Assembly (NCBI GenBank): GCA_028095005.1
Contig: CM051462.1
Span: 170,943,955-171,007,954, forward strand
Reading direction: 5' to 3'
Origin: Rhynchospora pubera
Lineage: Eukaryota; Streptophyta; Magnoliopsida; Poales; Cyperaceae
Length of the DNA stretch: 64,000 nucleotides
The position numbers were made by a program, and so were the translations under genes. Below the pieces are notes generated by a model. It did no database searches. It was not told where the DNA came from and saw nothing but the letters and a program-made list of their open reading frames with translations. Numbering within the stretch: the stretch's first letter is position 1; each line of letters opens with the position of its first letter. Below, in pieces: positions 1-10,616 of this stretch.

Positions 1-194
1 GTAGTTAAAGACAAATTATAAATTTCTAAAAGAACAAAATATAATGAGGGTCTTAAAAAGAAGGGAAAATTAGTCATATTTTAAATGTTTGAGAACCATT
101 AAATATCAAAAAGAAAGACAAAAAGTATTGTATTGAACTAATGAAGGGTTGGATCGATCAATGTAAAGATTTCGCTCCAAAATGTTTTGAAGAG

Positions 195-507
195 AATCAT
201 GAACATCTTATGTTTCAAAGAAAATAAAAACTTAAAATCTTATATATTTTTTAATTAATTGTTGACCAAATCTGATGCAATTTGAAAAAAAAAATGGTTA
301 TCAATTGAGCACTCCTCTACTTTTTTTTTTAATAGAAAGAAAAAAATGAGCCGTCTCAAATATTGTATGGAACTATGATTTTGGCCATTTTTATAGAAAA
401 TCATGAACATCTTCTGTTTCAAAGAAAATAAAAACTTAAATCTTATATATTTTTTAATTATTTGTTGACCAAATCTGATGCAATTTGAAAAATAAATGGT
501 TGTCAAT
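195..507. repeat. Direct repeat, about 105-bp unit, two copies
   Basis: Positions 197-300 and 401-507 are near-identical direct copies. Each runs from an 'atcatgaacatctt' start to a 'caatttgaaaa' end. The A-rich sequence that follows copy 1 (a segment ending 'ttatcaattgagcactc') reappears only at about 800. The right part of copy 2 is therefore displaced by the fold-back element at 508-797. I see no gene in 1-500. Confidence 0.75.
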
Positions 508-797
508 GGAAATTGATTACTGCCATCTGCAGTTTTTTGCCATCTCTGCCATCGCTAAATATAAAGTAAACATATACATCAAATAAAGTGAACATATATG
601 TGATCTAAGTGAACACATATAAACAAATAAGTTCAATAAAAATAAGTTGAATATGCATGTAAAATTCTGAACAAATGATGACAACACTTATTTGTTTGTA
701 AGTGTTCATTTAGATCGTCTATATATTCATCTTGTTTACTGTATATGTTCACTTTATATTTAGCGATGGTAGGGATGAGATGATAGTTATCATTCCT
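508..797. mobile_element. Fold-back MITE, Mutator-like, 10-bp TSD
   Basis: The two ends form a long imperfect inverted repeat. Both arms contain the stretch 'ccatcgctaaatataaagt', once on each strand (about 550 and 770). The element is flanked by GGTTGTCAAT (498-507) and GGTTATCAAT (798-807), a 10-bp duplication with one mismatch. The repeat unit at 197-330 shows the same site uninterrupted. A long TIR with a 9-11 bp TSD fits Mutator-type MITEs. No coding capacity is visible. Confidence 0.65.
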
Positions 798-1172
798 GGT
801 TATCAATTGAGCACTCATCTACTTTTTTTTTTTTGCGGAAAAAAATTGAGCTGTCTTAAATATTAATATTTTCAATTTGTTGTTTTTGATTGCTAACCAA
901 GTTATTTCCGAACAACATCAAATTTGATACACAACCTATCTACAAACATATTAAACTTTTATCCATGCGCCAGACGAGCACATGCGCAAACACGAGATAA
1001 AGGCATATTTTCTTTCTTGTTTTTTTTTTTGAATAACCTATTTTCTTTTTGTTAAATACTGAATTCGAAACAAACTTTAAATTGTTTTATTTAATTTGTT
1101 AGATCTTAAAAAAAATTATCAGGCAAAAATTAAGGAGGAGAAGGCCTAGCTTGTCCTCATTCGAGTCTGCTA

Positions 1173-1328
1173 TGTTCCGTTTGAATAGGTGTGGGAAGAA
1201 GGAAAGAAGGGAAAAAAATAGGAAGAAGTATTGGAAAATGTGTAACTTTTGTGAAGAGTTTGAATTATTTATAATTTTTTTTCCCTTCTTCCTTCTTCCT
1301 CTTCTTCTTCTTGCATCCAAACGGAGCC
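1173..1328. mobile_element. MITE family M, copy 1 (TSD CTA)
   Basis: 156 bp. The left end is a decayed 'tgttccgtttgaatagg' and the right end is '...ccaaacggagcc'. The core is a run of purines and pyrimidines around 'gtgtaacttttgtgaagagtttgaatt'. CTA flanks it on both sides (1170-1172 and 1329-1331). Four other copies lie in this window. A 3-bp TSD and a GG(C/G)T(C/G)CGTTTGG-type TIR suggest a PIF/Harbinger (Tourist-like) MITE. The superfamily is inferred. Confidence 0.8.
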
Positions 1329-1689
1329 CTAGATAATAATTTACTGTTAGTATCCGAGTTGTACTTATTAATCATCATTATTATGTGACAGTAACCTGAA
1401 TATAATCTGAATGTAATAGCATGCTAAAAATTTTCATGATTCTCCTACGATTCAAAATGATCATAACAATCTTCGAAATATTTAAATAAGAAAAATACAA
1501 TTATAAAATTTGGGAGTTAAATGAGTATCCAAAATGTATCCTAGAACATTCAACTTCAAAATTCAGAATTTAACTACAAAATTTAAAATATGAAATGAAT
1601 TATGTGCATATTATAAGCCTGCATTGCTAACATAGGAACAATTAATAGCAAATAACGAAATGTGTCAAATATCATTATTCCATCCCAGT

Positions 1690-2420
1690 ATTATGTCGTC
1701 TGTCATATAATACTATATCTTATAATACACCAGTCAACTTCCCTTAAGCTAGCTAAATTTCCTAAATGCACGACAGCTAGAGGTAAACCTTTGTATTTTC
1801 TTATAATTTCCTTTCCAATATTAATGAATTTTTTCCCCTTCATCAACATATTGAAATGCTCTTTTTTCAAACAATTTCCAACCATATTCAAATTCCAAAG
1901 GATCCATCCGAAATTGACCAGATGTTCTCATTATCTTTGCAACACTTTCACTACGGAATGTTATAAGAATTTTACTCCCTATCGTACTTACACATTTTAA
2001 AATAGTGATCAACTCTTCCCATTTTATAGCATTTTCATTCCATACATCATCTAACACTAGTAAAAATCTAGTCCAGAGATCGTATTTTAAAGTTTATTTG
2101 CCTTCGCTTCGAAACATCACAACCCTTTCTAGAAACACATTCAATAATTTTCTTAATGATTTTGCTTAACTGAAATTTCATTAACACATAAACCTAGACA
2201 ATTGATCAAAATACTTTTTAATCTCCTTGTCATTGCAAACTATTTTTGCAAGAGTTGTTATACCGACTCCTCCGATTCTTACTATAGGTAGAACATATAA
2301 TATCTCATTATCTTTATCATTAGTTAGAAGATTAATTATTTTTTTTCTTCTTTCCTTCCATACGCATTGGATTCATCAACAATTGAAAAACTCTCTTCTT
2401 ATTTTTTTTGAGGGCCAGCG
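1690..2420 (-). pseudogene. NB-ARC domain relic of a CC-NBS-LRR gene
   Basis: Reading the minus strand downward, the canonical NB-ARC motifs appear in order. First is the pre-P-loop 'VDESNAYGRKEEK' (about 2385-2340), then a P-loop 'IGGVGITTLAK' (about 2265), then kinase-2 'FLLVLDDVW' (about 2070-2045), then RNBS-B 'GSKILITFRSES' (about 1970), then 'GLPLAVVHLG' (about 1770). The reading frame is broken at least twice: a stop soon after 'GRKEEKK', and a 1-nt slip in an A-run near 1815 that separates RNBS-D from GLPLA. The P-loop lysine that binds nucleotide phosphate is isoleucine. No LRR follows. The fragment begins where the CC fragment at 13750-14352 stops, so both probably come from one gene. 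Family assignment is firm; a common origin is inference. Confidence 0.85.
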
Positions 2421-2995
2421 AACTAACATTTTTTCATTAAAATAAAAAAGAGTTACAACAAAAATCTCTCAACTTGACCCCTTCAACATCAACTTTCTTT
2501 ATCATTATAATTTTAGTTTCCTCAAATGCTTCAAATGTCTAGAATTTTTTTTTGACTTGAGCATAAATTTAATTGATAGCATAGTGACAAGTATAAGTGA
2601 TAAATTATGAAAAGAGTTTTATTATCATACTTTGAAGAGAAGCTCCACAAATTGATAAAAAATTAAATATTGTTCTGATGTCATACCGAGAAAGCAATTT
2701 TTGCATGCATCATGATTAAATAGAGAACTCATTCAAAATTAATGAGCAAGTCATGCATATGCGATGAGCGATGAAATTTGAGATGTACACCATATTAAAT
2801 TTTGCTTCGGTCAAATTAATTCAATGGAAGACTTTGTCGAATCCGATCGAATTTTAAATTTACAAATTTAAATAACCGATTGAAATCATTTAATATTAAT
2901 ATTCATATTAAAATTGATTGGAGATCAATATTTTTTGAAATTTAATATTATTTTTTTCCAATTTTTTTGATCTAATTATGAACCTCCAATATTAA
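2421..2995. other. AT-rich stretch, no gene seen
   Basis: I see no open frame with recognisable motifs, no TIR pair and no tandem structure here. Confidence 0.6.
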
Positions 2996-2999
2996 TAAC

Positions 3000-3330
3000 A
3001 ACTAAGATACGATGTATTCTGGAACGTGCCGTTCGAGAGGCCTTCTGACGACGCTCTCGTCCCAAATCACCAGTCCGCCAGAGGTGACCGGCGATAACTG
3101 GTTTAGTGAAATTAGAAATCACTAAGAAATGCTAAATAGCAAAGAGAACTCAAAGAGTCCAAAGAAAAATTTCATTAATTAATCAACTAAAATATTTACA
3201 ATGACAAGCACCCATTTATATAGGGAGGGGCCGGACCTTGGACTACAAGTCAGTATATTTTCAGAAATAATACCCTAAAAAGAAAATTTGTAGAAAGAGA
3301 AAGAAAATATAAAATTACAAAAATAGTAAT
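3000..3330 (-). mobile_element. LTR-like remnant (R/U5 side)
   Basis: Read on the minus strand this has LTR style: a TATA-like 'ctatataaatggg' at about 3210-3222, then an AT-rich leader, then a GC-richer tail ('cggactggtgatttggg') ending near 3010. I found no partner LTR, PBS or TSD, so this is a weak call. It could also be a gene 5' flank. Confidence 0.3.
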
Positions 3331-3415
3331 GTCCTAGACTAAAGATAGGTCCTCGTCAGATTCTGAGTCAGGCTCGAGTGAAGTTCGGCTAGCGTTGTAC
3401 TCAGATGCAATATCC

Positions 3416-3560
3416 CTAAGTACCCTCGAGTGAGATCTCGGTGAAGTACCCTCGGGAGAGATCTCGCGTGAGGCACCCTCGGGTGATCTCTTGGGTGAGG
3501 TACCCTCGGGTGAGAGTGAGGTACCTCAGATGATGGTGAGATACCCTCGTCACCTTCTAG
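3416..3560. repeat. Minisatellite with unit about 28-30 bp (taccctcgggtgagatctcg)
   Basis: Five imperfect units of 'taccctcggg(t/a)gagatctcg' follow each other from about 3418 to 3555. On the minus strand they lie upstream of the TATA-like site at 3210, so they could be U3 repeats of the putative LTR remnant. Confidence 0.6.
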
Positions 3561-3834
3561 TCGTAGAATGGGTCAAAGTGAAAGAGGAATAGAAGACCTA
3601 TCAGTCATAGCTTCATAACAGAACCAAAACTCTGAAGGGGTTCTAAGAGTAAAGAGTAAAGACTAAATTGCATCCACAACTGTGCTCCTTGACCCACGTA
3701 CGTGTTTAGCTCATTCGTCCAAAGATATCCGAACGATGGTATCTATATAGTATAATATAATCTGCGTGAGTTTTTTTGCGCAGATTTTAAAGCAGCGCAC
3801 AGCTCAACCACCGAAAAAAGATCTGAACCGTTGA

Positions 3835-4195
3835 TTGTATAAAACAAATCCTATCCGTTTAAGCTTTTTTTTTCAATCTCTCATCCCAGCGTTTAATCCC
3901 ATCGCCTCTCTCTTCCTTCTGCCCCCGTCTCCTCACCATCCCCTCTCCTCCGCCAGTAGTCTGCCCCAACTTTGCTTTCCCAAGCTCACCTGTCCCCTCC
4001 GCCACCTTTCCATCCTTTAGTCTCTTAAAACTCGGATTCCTCCTTTAGTCTCTCCCCGGTAGTCCCATCCCCTTCTACGACATCAAATCGCCACTTCTGC
4101 CTCATCCTTCTCCAGCCAAACACATAGTTCTTGCATAATGACTTGAAGATCGACATCCAAACCCTAACGACTCAGCAATCACTTCGCTATCAGGT
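3835..4195 (+). promoter_or_regulatory. Telo-box and pyrimidine-rich 5'UTR-like segment
   Basis: A C/T-rich tract (3860-4110) is followed by the telo-box AAACCCTAA at 4159-4167 and a good donor 'atcag|gtatgc' at 4194. Telo-boxes and pyrimidine tracts are typical of plant ribosomal-protein gene promoters and 5' exons. The S25 exon relic lies about 330 bp downstream on the same strand, so this is probably the old 5' end of that gene. Inference. Confidence 0.4.
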
Positions 4196-4521
4196 ATGCA
4201 ATTTTAAATTGTTTGTGCTTAAGAGTTTCTTCTCTTAAATTATTCTCGCACAAAGATTCTAACTATTAACTAATACTTTCTCTGAATTTTAGGCCCAACA
4301 CAACAGTGGCTGAACGATTCTTCACCAACCCCTTTTTGCCGGTTAATTTTATTTGTTTTTTCTTGCCTTTTCTAAATGGAGAAACGCATCATGTCTGCCA
4401 TTTTTTTTTCCATAAAGATTTTCTTTGATCTAACTCTAATATTCAGTATTTCGTTTGAATTTTGTATTTTGATTGAGGGTTTGGTATTCTAATAATGGTG
4501 ATTTGATGCTATTTGATACAG

Positions 4522-4657
4522 AAATGGAGCAAGGGAAAGCAAAAAAGAGAAGGTGAACAATGCGGTGCTGTTTGATCAGGCGAACTACGACAAGATGCGG
4601 TCTGAAGTTCCCCAGTTTAAGCAGATCACCCTCTTTGTTCTCTCTGAGCGGCTCAGG
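4522..4657 (+). pseudogene. RPS25: 40S ribosomal protein S25 internal-exon relic
   Basis: The acceptor 'gatacag|' is followed by codons for K-W-S-K-G-K-Q-K. After one extra A in the A-run (about 4541-4546) the frame continues as 'KVNNAVLFDQANYDKM' and 'ITLFVLSERLR', ending at a donor 'ctcagg|gtatgt'. This matches the middle of eukaryotic S25 (eS25), a small-subunit protein near the decoding centre. The 1-nt insertion shifts the frame. I could not find the N-terminal MAPKKDK-type exon or the C-terminal exon ('INGSLARRAI' type) nearby. Splice borders are kept, so this is a genomic fragment rather than a processed copy. It lies inside the DNA that splits the CNL gene. Confidence 0.8.
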
Positions 4658-7600
4658 GTATGTGTTCTCATCCAAGTTTTATTAAATCTGTAATTGGATT
4701 AAGATCATTCCATTGGTGTTTGGATGGAATTTTGTTCTATAGTTCTATCAGTAGAAAAAAAGTGTTTAGATATAGGTAGCGAAATCCATGTGTCCTATAC
4801 ATAAAGAATGACTGTCCTTTTCTTTTGTTATGTTTATTTCAACATTGATTAAATATTTGCTGTGCAGTTTGAATTATTGGAATAATTTACCTATAAGTAA
4901 GTAACATTGTGTAATTCTGCATGATACAAATCAATTTCCTTCTGAAACTTTCAGTTGGTAGATTGAATTAAAGATACTAGAGAAGTTATTTATGTGATAT
5001 TATGCTAAACCTCTTCTGTATATGAGCTTCATTATTGTATCGCATTTTTATGATAAATAATCAGAATAATATGAATCACATTTTGTATTTCGCTGTTTCT
5101 TTAGTTAAATTCCAAATTTATAAAGGCAACTGCTCAATTAAGGGAAAGTTTAAAGGGGCTGAGATTATTCTGATTTTTAGGAATAATGGATTTATTTATT
5201 TAATATATCAATTATCAACTGCTCAATTAAAGAAAAATTTAAAGGGTTGAGATTATTCTGATTTATAGGAATTGTGATTTTTTGCAACAGAAAGGCAAAA
5301 TTTAAGGGGCTGAGATATATTGGCATTAACAGGGCTGAGATAAAGGAACTTTTTTTTTATGGTTTTAGTGGAGTTAACTTATTGTACACCTTATTATATT
5401 AGTATTTTTTTTATGGTGGTTATTTGGATGGTAATTGTATTATATAAACATCTGAAAGATTTGTACAATGTTGTAGCAATTTATATTTTATTCCAATTTA
5501 TTTTTAATTACAGAGAGATAATAAAGAATAACGTTAGATATTATTAACAACATAAAGAATAAGCATTTGTTATGGAAGTGGATATTATTAGATGCACAAA
5601 TCTAGGGAAGCTTTAATGCTGCCGGTTTTTATTTGTATTAAATGTGATTTAAAACTATATTCCCATAACAAAAATCAAGCGGGCATTTATTTTCCTTATA
5701 ATTAGCTTGGAAAAATAAAAACTTGTCACTAATCTCGCACTCCCTATTAATTTTATAGCTATGTAAAAGGAAAAATGAACATATGTTACATACATTGGTT
5801 TTGGCATTGCATCAGTTCACCTAATTACATGTGTGCTTTTGTGCTGACAAAGTCAGCATTTACAGCAGCTATCAAACACTTATTTGTCGAATATCTTTTT
5901 CAGAAAATTGAAATTAGGCATTGTGCCAATATGAAGCAGCCAATTAAGAACATTGATGTCTCTCAATATGCCAAAAGACTACTACATGTTTTGAAGGTAC
6001 TTGACTTTTTTTTCCCTAATATACAAATTTTTATGTGATTCACCACAACCCTCCTGCACATGTGTTTTTTAACTGTTCATCTATCTCACATTGCTTCTGA
6101 GATATATCTTTTGTTGATTTTGATTCTAGATTTCTACTTGGTTGGATTATGCATTGCTTTCGTTTCATTGTAGCATCTTTTATCATGTATTTATTTTGTG
6201 TTTTTCCTTTCTACAAATTTTACTTTATAATTTTTAATCATTTGGTTTTATTTGAGCTCAATTGTCGTAATTTGGCACAGAGTATATTAGAGGCTTGGTC
6301 CTGGGACTGCAAAGGCCTTACAAATTTTTATATTTAAGAAAAAAAATCAAAAGCAAACATTTTTTTTATTTTTTGACCATGTATGGGGTGGAGAGCAACA
6401 GGCAAGACAATCAAAGGCTGTTGCATAATCCTTCTCGATGGAGACAAGATAAAGTATGCGGACTTTGTTCCGATTTTGTTTTTGTATTAATTAGCTTTCT
6501 TTGTTGGGGTTTTTTTTTTTTACAAAATTGATTTTGATTTTTAAATGGCTATAGTCCAATTCATTGTGTTATTCCTTTCTTTACTAAAAAATTCTACTTT
6601 ATTTTGGACGCCATATAACTTCAATTTATTTTGGTTTTATTTTCTGAGAATTTATGTCATACTTTTTACCGTTATTTTTACCTTTTCTTACAGATTCATT
6701 CTGTTTTTTTTTTGTTTGCTCCAATCTTATCTTTTAAATTCAATCGTATAACGATTTTCTGGTAAAGAAGATTTAAGTTTCTGGTGGATTAAAATGCTGA
6801 AACCAATCAGAGTACGCTGCTGTCGAACTTCGGTCAATTGAAAAGGTAGCAACTATAAATTTTAAACATACGAGTTCCATCTCAAAGTAAGCTTTCAGTA
6901 TTCTAACCTCCTTTTTCTCTTCTTCCATTTACAAGGATTTGCTCATTTGCTGCACTAAAAATGGCAAGTAAAATCCAGTTACTTATTTTTTATTAAAATG
7001 CATCTGAGGGGCACGTGCGCTCAAGCAAATGTTATTGAGAAGTCAATGGTGTCATTATAATTAAACTCCTTTATAAACGGCAAAAAAAGAAACACACAAG
7101 GATGCTATTCAATTTTTTAATTCTGTTTGCTCTTAAATTATCATATAGGTGTTTTTTAGTTTAATAATCTCATGTTTAAATATCGAAACATACTGAATAA
7201 AACAAATTTATAAAATATTATTCACTTATTAAATGGGTGTACCAATTTCACTTATTAAATTTCATTTTTAAATGATGTACCGGATCTCCTATATGTTGAA
7301 TATCACTGGTACCTGATCTCTTATGTTTTGAATATCACTGTTTGCTTTCAATGTGGATAACGATATGTTGTATAATTGGTGGATGATGAGGGATTAAATC
7401 GAATTACGCTTCAATTTTTTTTCACCTGGTAAGATTGGTACTGGTAGGATGCTGACGTATTTTGTAATTGTGTTTTTTTCCTCCTATATAATCAAATTGG
7501 GTGTTTTTGGGTTTAAATAAATCCATCTTTAGATATCTATACATACTGACTAACACAAATTAATCATATATAAATCACTACTTAAATCTCATTTTATATC

Positions 7601-7980
7601 TATCATTATTTCAATCTGATTTTTGCCTCTTTTTTAAATAATTTAAAATTATTTTACACATCATGTGCAATGGAACAATACACACCATGTGCAATCAGAT
7701 TAAAATTATTACAATCTGATTTTTGACTGGTCATTCTTTATTTTTCATATCGTCCCATTGCAAAAACGTATTTAAAGGTATATCTATTTCTTTAATATTT
7801 ATTTTTATATTTTCTTTCTGAAATCCCTTTTGTTTTATTATAGTTTTCATATATCATTGAAACGACGAGAGTTAACTCTTTTTTGTATTTTATCTTTGTT
7901 TTATTAACACCGCCGGTCACCGCTTTTTCCATCTCATGTGTCGCAACCAAAGAATTCACCTTTCATGACATTAAATGAAA
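4658..7980. other. Non-coding stretch with a few exon-like pieces
   Basis: AT-rich DNA with no complete gene. Short direct repeats occur at 5100-5320 ('ctcaattaa(a/g)g(a/g)aaa' with 'ggctgagattattctgat', about three units). Two small exon-like pieces, 6811-6845 ('YAAVELRSIEK' between ag and gt) and from 6936 ('DLLICCTKNGK' then stop), could be joined, but I do not recognise them. 7280-7340 has a tandem 'ggtac(c)tgatctc...gaatatcactg' pair. Confidence 0.4.
5904..5996 (+). pseudogene. Unrecognised exon-like segment
   Basis: 93 nt bounded by 'tttttcag|' and '|gtactt' form an open phase-0 exon of 31 codons: charged, with 'MKQPIKNIDVSQYAKRLL' in the middle. The codon composition is less AT-biased than its surroundings. 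I do not recognise the protein. With the pieces at 6811 and 6936 it may be debris of one captured gene. No start codon and no continuous gene model can be built. Confidence 0.3.
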
Positions 7981-8017
7981 AGGAGGCGTTTATCTATTAA
8001 GAGAACTAAATTATAAC

Positions 8018-8191
8018 CATGGTTTTCAATACCCTACCGCTTACCGGAAAATTCCAGTAGTACCGGATACCGGAATGGTGGCCGAAATGACAGTATCCGA
8101 TATTTAGAGAGGAAATACCGGAAAATTTCTGAAAAATACTGAGTTTCGGTCACTGACCGGTATGGATGCCGGTAGGATATTGAAAACCATG
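8018..8191. mobile_element. hAT-type MITE, 8-bp TSD ATTATAAC
   Basis: 174 bp with terminal inverted repeats 'catggttttcaata(c)cctaccg'. The interior holds several 'taccgg' words on both strands. ATTATAAC is present immediately left (8010-8017) and right (8192-8199). An 8-bp TSD is the hAT hallmark. Non-coding. Confidence 0.85.
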
Positions 8192-8574
8192 ATTATAACT
8201 CAAAAAGGAATATAAATCTCTTCATGACATTAAGAAATAATAGGAATACGAGGCCAAGCCGTGTAAATAATATGAAGCAAGCACCATCACTTGCTGCAAG
8301 GGCCAGTCATGGTATGGGCCCACCTCCTTCCACAAGTGCGCATCCAAATAATAATCATGTAATAAATTTTGCTCTCAATGCACACTCCTATTTTTAATCT
8401 AACACAATTTTAAATTACATTACCTTATACGGAAGCATATTCCGTTTTTGCTGAATTCAAATTTTCCATAAATTTTACATCGTCTTTTTTATTATAATTT
8501 ATTACCGGAATTGCTTAGGATCATCCCTAAGATTCTATCATCCTCATCATCCTCACGCGTACGTAACTAACTCC

Positions 8575-8850
8575 TCCCTCTTCACGCGTACACACTCTCC
8601 CCTCCCTCCTCCTCCGTACGCTATCTCCCACCCCTTCCCCCTCCTCCGTACGCTATCTCCCGCCCAGTCCCCTCCTCCCTCCCATGTACGCTGTTCTCCC
8701 TCCCCCTCCTCCCTCCAACGTACGCTGTTCCCCCTCCCCCCTCCTCCCTCCCACCTACGATGTTCCCCCTCCCCCCTCCTCCCTCCCACGTACGCCGTCC
8801 CCCCTCCCCCTCCTCCCTCCCATGTACACCGTCCCCCCACCCTTCTCCTC
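8575..8850. repeat. C-rich minisatellite arm (ctccctcccacgtacg unit)
   Basis: About eight imperfect units of 30-36 bp, each combining 'cctcctccctccc' with a 'gtacg' word, form the left subterminal arm of the element at 8505-10616. The opposite strand is rich in G3-G5 runs. Confidence 0.85.
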
Positions 8851-8872
8851 TTCATCCTACACACTTTATAAC

Positions 8873-9065
8873 TGTCGAAGTTAATATATTTAAATGTTGA
8901 AGGCAATATAGTAATTGTTGAAATTAATATGTATAACTGTTGAAGTGGATATATATAACTATTGAAGTTAATATTTATAATTGGTATATTTAGATATATT
9001 AAATGTTAATATATATAACTGTTGAGGTTAATATCGTTACTGTTGAAGTTAATATATATAACATG
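8873..9065. repeat. Short tandem 'gttgaagttaatatata' repeats, left block
   Basis: Seven or so imperfect units of 'actgttgaagttaatatata'. The same unit forms the right block at 9985-10365, in the same orientation. Confidence 0.8.
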
Positions 9066-9249
9066 TGAACAACTTACTGTGCTTTCTTTACTATCGTTCA
9101 AATTGTATCATATTTGACTAATTTACACAATCAATTTCCCTATCAGAGTACATTTCTTAACTACAATAGTTATGTATTATAACTTCAACAATTAAACTTA
9201 CTGACTACAACAATAAGAACTATTTAAAATAATTCATTTTGTTTAATTG

Positions 9250-9410
9250 TATCGTTATAACACATAGTATACGTTAACTCAGTACAGATCATATCATAGT
9301 GTTGTGGATGTATTATGTACTATCTGTCTTTCTTTTCAATTATAGTATACGTTAACTCTGTACATATCATATCATACTGTTGTGGATATATTATGTACTA
9401 TCTGTCTTTC
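9250..9410. repeat. Tandem duplication of about 87 bp
   Basis: Two adjacent copies run from 'atagtatacgttaactc' to 'tgtactatctgtctttc' with few differences. They lie in the middle of the 8505-10616 element. Confidence 0.8.
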
Positions 9411-9984
9411 CAACATTTATTCATGATTGCTGCAACACTTAGGTTCTAGACTTCAACAAATACTATATGTTAACTCAGTATACACCAATTTCACTTAATT
9501 CAGTAATTCGATCATGTATAATGTTAGTTTTACATACTGTTATTTCTTATATATTAGAAGACACTGTTATATGATTTTTGTAGTAATATATTTTTTTGCA
9601 TGTAACAACTTTTAATTTGAATCAATCTTCCAGTCTCACCATACACGAGCAATCAAGTAATTTTTTTTCTAAGATTTCCAACATATTATCATGATTGCTT
9701 CAACAGTTACTCTTTAGACTTCAACTAATAGCTTGGCTTGTTGTTTTACTCTTTAGATTTCCAATATATATATTTTTTTTTCTAAGGTTCATTGTCATTC
9801 TAAATTTATTCATAGCAATTTAAACTATTACGTACCACATGTTCAACATTTAGTCATACTAAATTGAACAATAATGTAATTTTTTATTTTGGCTAAATTT
9901 CGTAGTAATTAGTACGCAATCACACTTTGGTCCTAATTTCGACCCATTATCAGCCTCTTGACATAATCGCACTTAGCCTTAATA

Positions 9985-10365
9985 TTTGAAGTTAATATAT
10001 ATAACTGTTGAAGTTAATATGTGTAACTGCTGAAGTTATATATGTAGTTATTGAAGTTATATATGCAAGTAATATGTTATATATGTAACTGTTGAAATTA
10101 ATATATATAACTGTTGGAGTTAATATATATAACTGTTGAAGTTAATATGTATAACTGCTGAAGTTATATATGTAGTTATTGAAGTTATATATGTAAGTAA
10201 TATGTTATATATGTAACTGTTGAAGTTAATATATATAACTGTTGAAGTTAATATGTGTAACTGCTGAAGTTATATATTGAAGTTATATATGCAAGTAATA
10301 TGTTATATATGTAACTGTTGAAGTTAATATATATAACTGTTGAAGTTAATATATATAATTGTGGG
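9985..10365. repeat. About 120-bp higher-order tandem repeat, right block
   Basis: Three units, each holding 'aactgctgaagttatat', 'aagtaatatgttatatat' and 'gtaactgttgaagttaat', start near 10004, 10135 and 10240. The third has lost part of its middle. Confidence 0.8.
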
Positions 10366-10500
10366 AGGGGGGCGAGCGTACGCTGCAGGGGGGCGAGCGT
10401 ACGCTGCAGGGGAGCGTACGTGGGAGGGTGGGAGGGTGGGAGGGGGGCGAGCGTACGCTGTAGGGGAGCGTACGTGGGAGGGCTGGGATGAGCGTACACG
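10366..10500. repeat. G-rich minisatellite arm
   Basis: Units combine 'gggaggggggcgagcgtacg' and 'ctg(c/t)aggggagcgtacg'. They have G3-G6 runs spaced closely enough for G-quadruplex folding. This is the mirror of the C-rich arm at 8575-8850. Confidence 0.85.
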
Positions 10501-10616
10501 GCAGGGAGGGAAACAGAGCAATTTCCAGAAATAGAAAACGCGTAGAGCCAAAAATAGAGAAAACGCGTGGGGATGATGGGGATGAGGAATATCGGGGATG
10601 ATCCTTATCACCCCCG

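Larger units (their letters stand above)
8505..10616. mobile_element. Non-autonomous Mutator-like element, 9-bp TSD AATTTATTA
   Basis: The ends are imperfect inverted repeats sharing 'ggatcatccc' and 'catc(c/a)tc' words and an 'acgcg' about 50 bp inside each end. AATTTATTA flanks both sides (8496-8504 and 10617-10625). The arms mirror each other: a C-rich minisatellite on the left (8575-8850), a G-rich one on the right (10366-10500), then 'gttgaagttaatatata' repeats inside each. No transposase is visible, and the long open frames in the arms are by-products of the repeats. The 9-bp TSD supports Mutator; the TIRs are imperfect, so the class is probable rather than certain. Confidence 0.75.

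Noticed and set aside
8553..8906. Long Gly/Arg-rich and Pro-rich open frames on both strands
   Set aside because: They are translations of a GC-rich minisatellite; the frame is open only because the repeat unit lacks stops.
10248..10611. Pro-rich open frames at the other end of the same element
   Set aside because: Same cause: the mirror minisatellite arm.
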